Notes under the pieces: model-generated
The model's input: only the letters and a program-made list of their open reading frames with translations
Told to the model about the DNA's origin: nothing
The model's database searches: none
In this document: piece after piece, positions 1 to 8,378 of the stretch
Position numbering within the stretch: the first letter of the stretch is position 1
Layout: the number at the start of each line of letters is the position of its first letter
NCBI GenBank assembly: GCA_964414595.1
Contig: CAYPXJ010000013.1
Span: 1 to 35,919 of the forward strand
Source of the DNA: CAYPXJ01 sp964414595
GTDB taxonomy: Bacteria; Pseudomonadota; Alphaproteobacteria; Rickettsiales; CAIJLX01
Direction of reading: 5' to 3'
Length of the DNA: 35,919 nucleotides
Position numbers and translations under genes: made by a program

Positions 1-781
1 TGATATTACCGCGCAGCGTATTGATTTCGCCGTTATGCGCAAGCACGCGGAAAGGCTGCGCCAGCTGCCATTGCGGCGCGGTGTTGGTAGAGAATCGCTG
101 ATGAAAAATGGCGAAGGCGGAAATGAATTTTTCGTTTTTCAAATCCGGGTAAAACGCATCAAGCTGCTCGGCGAGAAACAGGCCCTTATAAATAATCGTA
201 CGGCAGGAAAAGGAACAGATATAGCAATATTTGATCGAGCGATTTTCCAGCTCCGCTTCAATGCGACGGCGCACGACATACAGCTCGCGCTCGAACGCTT
301 CTTCCTCCTGATGCGATTTGCCGGAAATAAGAATCTGCGCAATTTCCGGCAGACTCACCTTCGCCTTATCGCCAATCACTTCCGGGTTAATCGGCACTTT
401 GCGCCAGCCGAGAATTTTGAAACCCATACGCAAAATTTCCGTTTCAATAATCGTCCGGCATTCTTCCTGCGAGGCGTAATCTTTGCGTGGCAGAAAAATC
501 ATCCCGACGGCGAAGCGCGCATCGCTCGTGAAGGCGCGGCCAAACTCATTCAGATATTCAGCGAAGAAACTCTGCGGGATTTGAATATGAATACCCGCGC
601 CGTCGCCGGTTTTGCCATCTGCATCCACGGCGCCGCGGTGCCACATGGATTTCAGCGCGTCGAGCGCCGTCTGCACCACGTAACGGCTGCGCTCACCCTT
701 AATGGAAGCCACCATGCCGACGCCGCACGCGTCATGCTCATCCGCCGGGTCGTAAAGACCTATAGGTTTGCGCTCATCCAT
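1..781 (-). CDS. gltB: Glutamate synthase (NADPH) large subunit, N-terminal part
   Basis: The large subunit of glutamate synthase takes ammonia from glutamine and makes glutamate from 2-oxoglutarate. Only about 260 N-terminal residues are present; the gene continues past position 1. Reading the minus strand from the ATG at 781-779 gives a start containing YDPADEHDACGVGMVA, the family's processing site: Cys19 should become the N-terminal nucleophile of the glutaminase domain once the 18-residue propeptide is removed. Further class II amidotransferase sequence follows (MWHRGAVDADGKTGDGAGI, then HQRFSTNTAPQWQLAQPFR and LAHNGEINTLRGN near the edge). The start codon lies inside the end of gltD (ATGGATGA, 8-base overlap), so the two are very probably translationally coupled. 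The small subunit gene comes first here, the reverse of the common gltB-gltD order. Assignment is secure; the C-terminal domains cannot be checked. Confidence 0.95.
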   Translation of the reverse strand, partial: MDERKPIGLYDPADEHDACGVGMVASIKGERSRYVVQTALDALKSMWHRGAVDADGKTGDGAGIHIQIPQSFFAEYLNEFGRAFTSDARFAVGMIFLPRKDYASQEECRTIIETEILRMGFKILGWRKVPINPEVIGDKAKVSLPEIAQILISGKSHQEEEAFERELYVVRRRIEAELENRSIKYCYICSFSCRTIIYKGLFLAEQLDAFYPDLKNEKFISAFAIFHQRFSTNTAPQWQLAQPFRVLAHNGEINTLRGNI

Positions 782-2186
782 TGAGATAGGCCTCGATGGC
801 TTTGCCTGCGTCGCGACCATCGGCAATCGCCCAGACGACAAGCGATGCGCCGCGCACGATGTCGCCCGCCGCGAAAACGCCGTCCACACCGGTCATCATA
901 TTTGTGCCGACATGCAACGTGCCGTTTTTGCGCGTCAGCAAATCGCTGCGGCCGAATATGCTGGGCAATTCCTCCGGCTCGAAACCGAGTGCGTTAATCA
1001 CCATATCGCTCTTAATAATATATTCGCTACCGGGAACAGGCTCCGGCTGCGCGCGGCCAGAATTATCTACAATTCCGAGACGCATCTGCGCCGCTTCTAC
1101 CGCCGCCACGCGCGGCCCATCCGTGCGACCGTGAAAACGTACCGGCGTAGAAAGCCAACGGAAATGTACGCCTTCTTCCTCCGCATTTTTTACCTCGCGT
1201 CGTGAGCCCGGCATATTCGCGCGGTCGCGGCGATATAGGCACGTGACCGACCGCGCTTCCTGACGCACTGCCGTACGCACGCAATCCATCGCCGTATCGC
1301 CGCCGCCAATCACCACCACATCCTTATCTTTCGCACTGAGCGCGCCGCTTTCATACGCGGGCACTTTATCTTTGAGACCGACGCGATTGCTGGCGATGAG
1401 AAAATCCAGCGCCGGGAACACGCCTTCCAAATCCAGGCCGGGAATCTGCAATTCACGCGCTTTATACACGCCAGTTGCGATCAACACCGCGTCATGCGAT
1501 GCCACAATTTTATCGAAGCCCTTCGCATTCTGAATCGCGTAATCCAGATGAAAATGTACGCCGCTTTTTTCGTATTGATCACGGCGGCGTTCGACAATTG
1601 TTTTTTCTAATTTAAAATTTGGAATGCCGTAAATCATCAGGCCGCCGACGCGATCGTAACGATCATAGATATGCACCTGAAAACCCGCTTTGCGCAAATT
1701 TTCAGCGGCGGCAAGGCCAGCAGGCCCCGCACCAATAATCCCCACCGACTCTTTTCGATTCCGCTTTGGTGCGAAAGGCTGAATCCAACCTTCTTTCCAC
1801 GCCGTATCTGTGATGTATTTTTCGACCGCGCCAATCGTCACCGCCTGAAAACCGCGCTCAATCACGCAGTTGCCTTCGCACAAACGATCCTGCGGGCAGA
1901 TACGCCCGCAAATTTCCGGAAATGTATTGGTGAGGCTTGCCATATCATATGCCTCGCGCAGCCGGCCCTCCGCCGTCAGGCGTAACCAATCAGGAATATT
2001 ATTCGAAAGCGGGCAATGAATCTGGCAATAGGGAATGCCGCATTGCGAGCAGCGGCTTGCTTGTTCGGCGGCGCGCTCGGCGGAAAATTCCCGGTAAATT
2101 TCATGAAAATCGAGCGCACGTTCCTGCGCCGGACGAACGTCTGGATAGGCCTGCTCAATCTGTGTAAATCGCAACATCCCGCTCAT
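774..2186 (-). CDS. gltD: Glutamate synthase (NADPH) small subunit
   Basis: This 470-residue protein is the electron-input subunit of glutamate synthase: it oxidises NADPH at FAD and passes electrons through 4Fe-4S clusters to GltB. The N-terminal Fe-S domain shows CSQCGIPYCQIHCPLSNNIP and, further on, ICGRICPQDRLCEGNC, both typical of GltD. Two Rossmann folds follow: VGIIGAGPAGLAAAENLRKA for FAD and VVIGGGDTAMDCVRTA for NADPH, and the C-terminus has the FAD-contacting GVFAAGDIVRGASLVVWA. Length is normal for the family. The ATG at 2186 is preceded by a GGGGTG stretch that may be a weak ribosome binding site; the Met at residue 4 is an alternative start. It is the first gene of a gltD-gltB operon and is divergent from the LplT-like transporter gene. 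Confidence 0.97.
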   Translation of the reverse strand: MSGMLRFTQIEQAYPDVRPAQERALDFHEIYREFSAERAAEQASRCSQCGIPYCQIHCPLSNNIPDWLRLTAEGRLREAYDMASLTNTFPEICGRICPQDRLCEGNCVIERGFQAVTIGAVEKYITDTAWKEGWIQPFAPKRNRKESVGIIGAGPAGLAAAENLRKAGFQVHIYDRYDRVGGLMIYGIPNFKLEKTIVERRRDQYEKSGVHFHLDYAIQNAKGFDKIVASHDAVLIATGVYKARELQIPGLDLEGVFPALDFLIASNRVGLKDKVPAYESGALSAKDKDVVVIGGGDTAMDCVRTAVRQEARSVTCLYRRDRANMPGSRREVKNAEEEGVHFRWLSTPVRFHGRTDGPRVAAVEAAQMRLGIVDNSGRAQPEPVPGSEYIIKSDMVINALGFEPEELPSIFGRSDLLTRKNGTLHVGTNMMTGVDGVFAAGDIVRGASLVVWAIADGRDAGKAIEAYLNG

Positions 2187-2256
2187 CTTACACCCCTAAC
2201 ACCGCATAAAGACTAGGCGATTCATATGTAAAAAGAAAGCAAAAGCACATCGCGCG

Positions 2257-2285
2257 TTGGCAAGAGACCTAGTGCATGATATAAT
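2257..2285 (+). promoter_or_regulatory. Promoter for the LplT-like transporter gene
   Basis: TTGGCA at 2257-2262 and TATAAT at 2280-2285 are separated by exactly 17 bases, so a housekeeping sigma-70-type promoter is well supported. Transcription would begin near 2292, about 40 bases before the ATG at 2332. The same TTG could be read as an upstream in-frame start codon, but being the -35 box it should not be translated, which fixes the start of the gene downstream. Confidence 0.6.
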
Positions 2286-2331
2286 TCGCAGCAACGAAAG
2301 GGGATGTACCACGCGAAAAACATCCTGGAAT

Positions 2332-3621
2332 ATGTACCTTTCGCGGCGATTTCTGCCGCTGTTCACCGCCCAGTTCCTGGGCGCATTTAATGATAATTTG
2401 TTTCGCACGGCGATTGTAACACTTGTTACCTACCGCATTGCTTCTATTGAACCCAGTACACGCGAGCTATTGGTTGTTATTGCTCTGGGGCTTTTCATGC
2501 TGCCCTTCTTTTTGCTTTCCGCCACAGCGGGCAAGCTTGCTGACCGCATGGATAAATCGCACATCATTCTTTACGTCAAATTTCTGGAAGTGCCGATTAT
2601 GATTCTGGCGATGCTTGGCTTCATCATGCAATCGCCGTATATGCTGCTCTTCACACTATTTCTTACCGGCATACACTCTGCGTTTTTTGGGCCTGCGAAA
2701 TACGGCATTTTGCCTGAATTAGTAAAACCGCAGGATTTACTTGGCGCAAACAGCGCATTTGTCGCGAGCACTTTTATCGCAATTCTGCTTGGTTCAACAC
2801 TTGGTGCACAAGTTATTCACGCCGGGGCCTATGGGCATTATTATATTTCCGGCTTGCTCATCCTTTTTGCCGCAGCAGGTTTTTTTGCCAGTGTTTTTAT
2901 CCCCTCCACCCCTAAGCAAGCTCCTGGGCTTGCACTTCATCCCAATATTTTTAAGGAAACCTGGCAGATTATGTCCCGTGCGAGCCTGGAAAAGCGCATT
3001 TTCAAACATATTTTATTCGTCGCGTGGTTTTGGTTTTGCGGCGCGTCGATATTGGCGATGCTGCCGAATCTTGCAAAACATTCGCTCTCCGCGAATGTAA
3101 ATGTTTTCACCGTGATGCTGGTAATGTTTTCACTCGGCATTGCCGGTGGCGCCATGCTTTGCCGCTGGTTGCTTAAAAACCATATCAGTGCCCGGCTTGT
3201 GCCTCTTGCTTCCCTTTTGATGACTGCGTTTATTGTTGATCTCGGCCTTGCCTGCAGTGCGGATTTTTTTCACACTTCAAAACTTTTAACACTGAATGAT
3301 TTTCTTACCCATCCGCACGGATTACGTGTGATGGCTGATCTCTTAATGCTTGCAGTATGTGGCGGGCTTTATGCGGTGCCGCTTTATAGTTGGGTGCAGC
3401 GTCATGCAAAACCTGCCTATCGCGCACAAATGATCGCCGCGATGAATATTTATAATTCAGGGGCAGCGGTGCTTGCGAGTGTGGCTGCTACCGCCTTGAT
3501 TGCAGCGGGTATCGATCATCCACATCAGCTTATGCTGCTGGGTATTGGACAAATCGGCATTACCTGGCTGGCGTGGGAAAATCTGCGTGATCGCGGCCAG
3601 CGCAATCTATTTGGCACTTAA
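2332..3621 (+). CDS. MFS transporter, LplT-like (lysophospholipid transporter family)
   Basis: A 429-residue polytopic membrane protein of the major facilitator superfamily. The N-terminus FLPLFTAQFLGAFNDNLFRT is the signature of the LplT family (also found as the N-terminal half of Aas-like fusions), whose characterised member flips lysophospholipids across the inner membrane for re-acylation. ATAGKLADRMDKS near residue 65 matches the loop 2-3 MFS motif, and LFLTGIHSAFFGPAKYGILP is also typical. About twelve hydrophobic segments are visible. No acyltransferase or acyl-ACP synthetase domain is fused, and none is encoded next to it. The frame is open upstream to a TTG at 2257, but that TTG is the candidate -35 box; the ATG at 2332 starts the protein just before the conserved first helix. 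No convincing Shine-Dalgarno precedes it. Substrate is inferred from family only. Confidence 0.8.
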   Translation: MYLSRRFLPLFTAQFLGAFNDNLFRTAIVTLVTYRIASIEPSTRELLVVIALGLFMLPFFLLSATAGKLADRMDKSHIILYVKFLEVPIMILAMLGFIMQSPYMLLFTLFLTGIHSAFFGPAKYGILPELVKPQDLLGANSAFVASTFIAILLGSTLGAQVIHAGAYGHYYISGLLILFAAAGFFASVFIPSTPKQAPGLALHPNIFKETWQIMSRASLEKRIFKHILFVAWFWFCGASILAMLPNLAKHSLSANVNVFTVMLVMFSLGIAGGAMLCRWLLKNHISARLVPLASLLMTAFIVDLGLACSADFFHTSKLLTLNDFLTHPHGLRVMADLLMLAVCGGLYAVPLYSWVQRHAKPAYRAQMIAAMNIYNSGAAVLASVAATALIAAGIDHPHQLMLLGIGQIGITWLAWENLRDRGQRNLFGT

Positions 3622-3645
3622 ATCAAATCGCGCTATAAACACTGT

Positions 3646-4077
3646 ATGATTGAAAATCCCTACCTATGGCTTAAAGCGCTGCATGTTATCAGTATCATCG
3701 TTTGGATGAGCGGCATGCTGAGTCTGCCCAAAATTTATCTGCAACATCAGCGCGCGCTGCAATCCGGCAAAGCGAATGCCGAATGGTTCGCCGCCGAAAC
3801 GCATCTGCTGCGCTGGCTCACCAATCCCGGCATTATTTTCACCTGGATTTTCGGCATCACACTGATGATGACCACTGATCAGGCAGCGGCGGGTTGGTTG
3901 CATTCGAAACTGATTTTCGTACTGATACTTTCCGGCATACACGGCTTACTTGCGGCATGGCGTAAGAAGCTCGCAGCGGGAAAAACTATTCCTGAAAGCT
4001 GGCTGAAAGCGCTGCCGTATATTGTACTTTTAAATATCGTACTCGCCGTTTTGATGGCGGTACTCAAGCCCTTCTAA
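3646..4077 (+). CDS. hemJ: HemJ-family protoporphyrinogen IX oxidase
   Basis: A 143-residue membrane protein with four predicted transmembrane segments, matching the HemJ (UPF0093) family that oxidises protoporphyrinogen IX to protoporphyrin IX in heme synthesis in many alphaproteobacteria and cyanobacteria. The first helix carries LWLKALHVISIIVWMSGML with His13, the histidine conserved in the family; WLHSKLIFVLILSGIHG carries the conserved Lys. The loop with LLRWLTNPGIIFTWIFGI and the C-terminal LKALPYIVLLNIVLAVLM also fit. Length is normal. It starts 24 bases after the transporter stop and probably shares its transcript. Its stop codon overlaps that of convergent radC by three bases (4075-4076 shared within a four-base region), so there is no room for a terminator between them. 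Confidence 0.85.
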   Translation: MIENPYLWLKALHVISIIVWMSGMLSLPKIYLQHQRALQSGKANAEWFAAETHLLRWLTNPGIIFTWIFGITLMMTTDQAAAGWLHSKLIFVLILSGIHGLLAAWRKKLAAGKTIPESWLKALPYIVLLNIVLAVLMAVLKPF

Positions 4078-4787
4078 ATCAGTCCATTCGCGGCAAAAGA
4101 ATAATGTTTTTTGCCGCCGACAATCAAATGATCATGCACCGTAATGCCCATCGCCACCGCGGCCTGCTGAATTTTTAACGTCATCTGAATATCGGCCTGC
4201 GAGGGCGTTACATCCCCGCTCGGGTGATTATGGACGAGAATAATCGACGACGCCTCCAACTCCAGCGCGCGCTTCACCACCTCACGCGGATAAACCGGCG
4301 TATGATTCACCGTGCCGCGCTGCTGTTCTTCGTCGGCGATGAGTTTATGTTTATGGTCGAGAAACAAAATCCGGAACTGCTCGATTTTGTGATAACCCAT
4401 CGTCGCCGCGCAATAATCGAGCACCGCCTGCCAGCTTTGCAGCACGGGCTTTTCCTGCATATCGAATTTGAGCAGACGGCGCGCGGATTCCTGCACGATT
4501 TTTAACGTGACGATACTCGCCTCACCGAGGCCTTTGACTTTCGCCAGCGCTTCCGGCGTTGCGCTAATCACCTGCGCGAGCGAACCAAACTCCGCGATAA
4601 GCTGCTTCGCGAGCGGCTTCACATCGCCCATCGGTTTTGCCGAAAATAACAGCAATTCGAGAATTTCGTAATCCGGCAGTGTATCGCCACCCGAATTCAA
4701 AAACCGCTCGCGCAGACGTTGCCGATGGCCGAGATAATGCGGCTTTTCTTTCGTTTCGGGCAGTGCAAATAATGCGTCTTCTGCCAT
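4074..4787 (-). CDS. radC: RadC/JAB-domain protein (MPN+ family)
   Basis: A 237-residue RadC-family protein. The N-terminal part has the helix-hairpin-helix region (GDTLPDYEILELLLFSAKP, then GSLAQVISATPEALAKVKG), and the C-terminal JAB/MPN domain carries the metalloprotease-like JAMM signature HNHPSGDVTPSQAD with an upstream Glu. RadC was named from an E. coli repair mutant that later proved to be in another gene, so its biological function remains unsettled. A GGGAAG ribosome binding site lies upstream of the ATG at 4787. The gene begins nine bases after kdsA ends and is the last gene of the tpiA-secG-pyrG-kdsA-radC run; in many alphaproteobacteria eno occupies a nearby position in this cluster, but it is absent here. 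Confidence 0.93.
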   Translation of the reverse strand: MAEDALFALPETKEKPHYLGHRQRLRERFLNSGGDTLPDYEILELLLFSAKPMGDVKPLAKQLIAEFGSLAQVISATPEALAKVKGLGEASIVTLKIVQESARRLLKFDMQEKPVLQSWQAVLDYCAATMGYHKIEQFRILFLDHKHKLIADEEQQRGTVNHTPVYPREVVKRALELEASSIILVHNHPSGDVTPSQADIQMTLKIQQAAVAMGITVHDHLIVGGKKHYSFAANGLI

Positions 4788-4796
4788 AATCTTCCC

Positions 4797-5618
4797 TTAT
4801 TTGGATGATTTCGCTAACTTATCAAACGCCAGCAGCTCTTCGAGCAGCGATTTCATATCTTTGAGTTTCACCATGCACGGACCGTCCGAAGGCGCGTTAT
4901 CCGGGTCTTCGTGCGTTTCCATGAACACGCCCGCGATGCCGACCGAAATCGCCGCGCGCGCAAGCACCGGCACGAATTCGCGCTGACCGCCCGACGCGCC
5001 GCCAAGTCCGCCCGGCTGTTGCACCGCATGCGTCGCATCGAAAATCACCGGGTAACCGGTCTGTTTCATAATCTCGAGGCTGCGCATATCGACCACCAGC
5101 GTATTATAACCAAACGATACGCCGCGCTCGGTGAGCAGAATATTTTTATTGCCACTTTCGGCGACTTTCTCCGCCACGTTTTTCATATCCCACGGCGCTA
5201 AAAACTGGCCTTTTTTCACGTTCACAATCTTGCCGGTTTTCGCCGCGGCGATAAGCAAATCCGTCTGGCGGCAGAGGAATGCGGGAATCTGCAATACGTC
5301 CACCACGCTCGCCACTTCCGCGCAATGCGCCGGCTCGTGTACGTCGGTGAGCACAGGCAAGCCGTGCGTTTTTTTCACTTCTTCAAACACCGGCAATGCG
5401 TCTTTCAAACCCACGCCGCGCTTGCCTTTGAGGCTGGTGCGATTCGCTTTGTCGTACGAGGTTTTGTAAATCAGACCGATGCCGAGCTTGCCGGCGATTT
5501 CCTTGAGCTGGCCAGAAATATCGAGCGCATGCTGACGGCTTTCCATCTGGCACGGCCCGGCGATGAGCGTGAACGGCTTATCGTTGGCGATGGTGAGTTT
5601 GCCGAGTTTGACTTGCAT
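4797..5618 (-). CDS. kdsA: 3-deoxy-8-phosphooctulonate synthase (KDO-8-P synthase)
   Basis: KdsA condenses phosphoenolpyruvate with arabinose 5-phosphate to give KDO 8-phosphate, the precursor of the inner-core sugar of lipopolysaccharide, so the organism should have a Gram-negative outer membrane. The 273 residues show LIAGPCQMESRQHALDIS, TSYDKANRTSLKGKRG, VLTDVHEPAHCAEVA, VIFDATHAVQQPGG and FMETHEDPDNAPSDGP. The Cys in AGPC (Cys23) occupies the metal-ligand position of the Aquifex-type enzyme, where the E. coli enzyme has Asn, and the His, Glu and Asp partners are present, so a metal-dependent enzyme is predicted. A GAGAGGAAA ribosome binding site precedes the ATG and sits at the end of pyrG; the intergenic gap is two bases. 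Confidence 0.96.
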   Translation of the reverse strand: MQVKLGKLTIANDKPFTLIAGPCQMESRQHALDISGQLKEIAGKLGIGLIYKTSYDKANRTSLKGKRGVGLKDALPVFEEVKKTHGLPVLTDVHEPAHCAEVASVVDVLQIPAFLCRQTDLLIAAAKTGKIVNVKKGQFLAPWDMKNVAEKVAESGNKNILLTERGVSFGYNTLVVDMRSLEIMKQTGYPVIFDATHAVQQPGGLGGASGGQREFVPVLARAAISVGIAGVFMETHEDPDNAPSDGPCMVKLKDMKSLLEELLAFDKLAKSSK

Positions 5619-5620
5619 AA

Positions 5621-7243
5621 TTATTTCCTCTCCAGCGCAGCCGCCACCAGCGAATCGAAAAGCGGGTGCGGTGCAAACGGTCTGGATTTAAATTCTGGGT
5701 GGAACTGCACGCCAACAAACCACGGGTGATCTTTATATTCCACAATCTCCGGCAGCTTCCCGTCCGGCCACATACCGGAAAAAATCATGCCGACTTTCTC
5801 CAGCTCTTTTTTATAATTAATATTCACTTCGTAACGATGGCGGTGGCGCTCATGAATATGCGCCTTGCCGTAAATTTTATGCGCGAGTGTGCCCGCCTGA
5901 ATATCGCACGGATACGAACCCAAACGCATCGTACCGCCGAGATTGCCGCGCGCGCCGCGCGTTTCTTTTTTGCCTGCCTTCACCCACTCCGTCATCAAAC
6001 CGACAAGCGGTGATTTGGTTTTGCCGAACTCGGTGGAAGACGCATCCTTAATGCCCGCGAGATTACGCGCCGCTTCAATCACCGCCATCTGCATGCCGAA
6101 GCAAATGCCGAGATAGGGAATTTTATTTTCGCGCGCGAAACGGGCGGCGGCGATTTTGCCTTCCACGCCCTCCTCGCCGAAACCGCCGGGCACAATAATG
6201 CCGTGCATGGTTTTGAGCGACTTGGCGATATCCTGAAATTCCTCGCGGCTGCGTGCGTTCATCCAATGCAGATTCACCTTCGCGTCATTGGCGATGCCCG
6301 CATGGTGCACCGCTTCGATGAGCGATTTATACGCGTCTTTCAGCTTAATATATTTGCCGACGATGGCGATATTCACCTCGCGCTTCGGCGATTTCACCTT
6401 CGCGTTCACTTCCTGCCAGGCTTTGAGATCGGGCTTGGGCCCGCGTTTGATGCCGAACGCGGCGAGCACCTGCTCATCGAGCCCTTCCTGATGATACATC
6501 AGCGGCACATCGTAAATCGACGATGCATCCAGCGCCTGAATCACGCGCTCTTCCGGCAGATTGCAAAACAGGCCGATTTTCTTGCGCTCGTTTTTTGGAA
6601 TTTCATGTTCGCTGCGGCAGAGCAGCACGTCCGGTTGAATACCAATCGCGCGCAACTCCTTCACCGAGTGCTGCGTCGGTTTGGTTTTCAGTTCGTGCGC
6701 AGCGGTGAGATACGGCACCAGCGTCACATGCATAAATAGCGCGCGCTTGCGGCCAAGCTGATTGCCGAGCTGGCGAATCGCTTCGTAAAACGGCAGGCCT
6801 TCGATATCGCCGACCGTGCCGCCGATTTCGCAGAGAATAAAATCCGTGCCTTTGGTATCGCGCTTGATGAACTCGATAATGAGATCGGTAACGTGCGGAA
6901 TCACCTGCACCGTGCCGCCGAGGTAATCGCCTTTGCGTTCTTTCGAAAGCAGTTCGGAATAAATTTTACCGGAGGTGACGTTATCGCTTTTGCGCGCATC
7001 CACGCCGGTGAAACGCTCATAATGGCCGAGATCGAGATCCGTTTCCGCGCCATCTTCCGTGACGAATACTTCGCCGTGCTGAATGGGGTTCATCGTGCCG
7101 GGATCGACATTGAGATATGGGTCGAGTTTGCGCAGCCGGACTTTATAGCCGCGCGCTTGCAAAAGCACGCCAAGAGAGGCGGCGGCGAGTCCTTTCCCTA
7201 GGGATGAAACAACGCCACCGGTAATGAAAATAAAACGGGTCAT
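5621..7243 (-). CDS. pyrG: CTP synthase
   Basis: CTP synthase aminates UTP to CTP using ATP and glutamine. The 540 residues contain the synthetase domain (FIFITGGVVSSLGKGLAAAS at the N-terminus with its P-loop; LDPYLNVDPGTMNPIQHGEV; CEIGGTVGDIEGLPFYEA) and a class I glutamine amidotransferase domain with IPYLGICFGMQMAVIEAARN (catalytic Cys) and FVGVQFHPEFKSRPFAPHPL (catalytic His and Glu). Length matches the family. Its ATG overlaps the secG stop by four bases (ATGA), so it is translated by coupling, and no independent ribosome binding site is obvious. The order secG-pyrG-kdsA is common in alphaproteobacteria. Confidence 0.98.
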   Translation of the reverse strand: MTRFIFITGGVVSSLGKGLAAASLGVLLQARGYKVRLRKLDPYLNVDPGTMNPIQHGEVFVTEDGAETDLDLGHYERFTGVDARKSDNVTSGKIYSELLSKERKGDYLGGTVQVIPHVTDLIIEFIKRDTKGTDFILCEIGGTVGDIEGLPFYEAIRQLGNQLGRKRALFMHVTLVPYLTAAHELKTKPTQHSVKELRAIGIQPDVLLCRSEHEIPKNERKKIGLFCNLPEERVIQALDASSIYDVPLMYHQEGLDEQVLAAFGIKRGPKPDLKAWQEVNAKVKSPKREVNIAIVGKYIKLKDAYKSLIEAVHHAGIANDAKVNLHWMNARSREEFQDIAKSLKTMHGIIVPGGFGEEGVEGKIAAARFARENKIPYLGICFGMQMAVIEAARNLAGIKDASSTEFGKTKSPLVGLMTEWVKAGKKETRGARGNLGGTMRLGSYPCDIQAGTLAHKIYGKAHIHERHRHRYEVNINYKKELEKVGMIFSGMWPDGKLPEIVEYKDHPWFVGVQFHPEFKSRPFAPHPLFDSLVAAALERK

Positions 7244-7578
7244 TGGGCGATCGGAACTTGCGGTTGCGGGGTTTCAGCCGGTACTGCAGGAAGTTCAGCC
7301 GGGGTTCCTTCTTGTTGAATTTTATCAACAAGGGTCTGTTTATCACGGTGCGACACCAGATAACCCATCAGAAGCGCGTTAATCATAAAGGCCGCGGCAA
7401 GAATCGCGGTCATGCGGGTGAGCAGGTTTGCCGTGCCACGACCAGACATCAAGCCCATACCGCCCATCGCGCCGCCACCGCCCATACCAGACATGCCATC
7501 CGCGCCGCTGCGCTGAATCAAAATCACGATGACCAGACACACGGTAATAATTAAATGAAGTGTAAGTAGAACTGACAT
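7240..7578 (-). CDS. secG: Protein translocase subunit SecG
   Basis: SecG is the small non-essential subunit of the SecYEG inner-membrane channel. The 112-residue product has two hydrophobic segments (about residues 1-22 and 52-74) flanking the conserved cytoplasmic loop VILIQRSGADGMSGMGGGG, followed by a Pro/Gln-rich tail. The loop continues with the usual Gly/Met-rich stretch and GRGTANLLTRMTAILAA, which fits SecG closely. Its ATG has no clear Shine-Dalgarno, and about 50 bases separate it from the tpiA stop. Its last codons overlap the pyrG start by four bases. The pairing with tpiA is one of the most conserved small neighbourhoods in proteobacteria. Confidence 0.92.
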   Translation of the reverse strand: MSVLLTLHLIITVCLVIVILIQRSGADGMSGMGGGGAMGGMGLMSGRGTANLLTRMTAILAAAFMINALLMGYLVSHRDKQTLVDKIQQEGTPAELPAVPAETPQPQVPIAQ

Positions 7579-7628
7579 AAGCCGGTTTCTTTAACGCAAA
7601 GGGGCAGAAAGGTCAATCGCGGCGCGCA

Positions 7629-8342
7629 TTATGTACGTGTAAACGCATCAATAATCGGTTGGAAGGTCTCGAGTTGCAAGCTTGCGCCGCCCACTAACGC
7701 ACCACCAACGCCTGAAATTCCGGCAATTTCTGGGGCATTTTCCACATTAACTGACCCGCCGTAAAGCACTTGGGCTGCTTTGCCCTTTGCAAGATCGCGA
7801 AGCAGCGCAATCGCTTCCGCAATTTCTCGCGCCGTAGGTGTTTTGCCCGAACCAATCGCCCAAATGGGTTCGTAAGCAATAATCGTATTTTTTACCGTCG
7901 CGCTGGCAGGTAATGATTCTGCCAGTTGCTTTGTCAGCACGGCATCTGTCTTACCGGATTTTCTTTCTTCGGCGCTTTCACCTATACATATAATAGTTGT
8001 GAGGCCGGCAGCTTGGGCAGTCAGCGCCTTTTTTGCCACCAGCTTGCTAGGTTCAGCATGATGTTGGCGCCGTTCCGAATGGCCGAGAATCACATAGGCG
8101 CAGCCTGCTTCCGCCAACATCGCCGCGCTGATATCGCCGGTAAATGCACCGTGCGTATCGCTATGGCAATCCTGTCCGCCGAGGGCATAGGCACCGCGTT
8201 TCTGAAACGCATCACGCAGCAAGGTCGCCGGCGGGCAGAGAATGGTTTCCACACCTTCTGCCGAGGCTATCTCTTCGGCAAATTCCGTTACCAGCTCACG
8301 CGAGCCGTTCATCTTCCAATTAGCGATAACATATTTCGACAT
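7629..8342 (-). CDS. tpiA: Triosephosphate isomerase
   Basis: Triosephosphate isomerase interconverts dihydroxyacetone phosphate and glyceraldehyde 3-phosphate in glycolysis and gluconeogenesis. Starting at the ATG at 8342 gives 237 residues beginning MSKYVIANWKMNG; the catalytic residues are Lys10, His88 (ILGHSERRQ) and Glu158 (AYEPIWAIGSGKT), with the phosphate-binding YGGSVN and GGALVGGASL near the C-terminus. The frame is open 35 codons further upstream, but that extension has no family resemblance and runs into the divergent marR gene. There is no Shine-Dalgarno before the ATG, and the candidate promoter would start transcription at the A of the ATG, so the message may be leaderless. First gene of the tpiA-secG-pyrG-kdsA-radC cluster. 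Confidence 0.97.
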   Translation of the reverse strand: MSKYVIANWKMNGSRELVTEFAEEIASAEGVETILCPPATLLRDAFQKRGAYALGGQDCHSDTHGAFTGDISAAMLAEAGCAYVILGHSERRQHHAEPSKLVAKKALTAQAAGLTTIICIGESAEERKSGKTDAVLTKQLAESLPASATVKNTIIAYEPIWAIGSGKTPTAREIAEAIALLRDLAKGKAAQVLYGGSVNVENAPEIAGISGVGGALVGGASLQLETFQPIIDAFTRT

Positions 8343-8348
8343 GGCGAA

Positions 8349-8378
8349 TGCATACTTGACGCAGTGATGATCCGTCAA
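8349..8378 (-). promoter_or_regulatory. Candidate tpiA promoter (leaderless)
   Basis: On the minus strand, TTGACG (plus-strand 8373-8378) is followed after 18 bases by TATGCA (8349-8354), with six further bases to the ATG at 8342. The -35 box is strong and the -10 box is weak. If used, transcription would begin at about the first base of the start codon. Confidence 0.4.
8356..8378. promoter_or_regulatory. Inverted repeat, candidate MarR operator
   Basis: TTGACG at 8356-8361 and its exact reverse complement CGTCAA at 8373-8378 flank 11 bases. They lie between tpiA and the divergent marR gene. Each arm doubles as the candidate -35 box of one of the two divergent promoters, so a protein bound here would block both. 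MarR proteins commonly autoregulate through palindromes in their own divergent promoters; binding is inference. Confidence 0.35.

Noticed and set aside
35..784. Open frame of 249 codons on the plus strand
   Set aside because: It is the antisense of gltB, whose minus-strand translation matches the family throughout.
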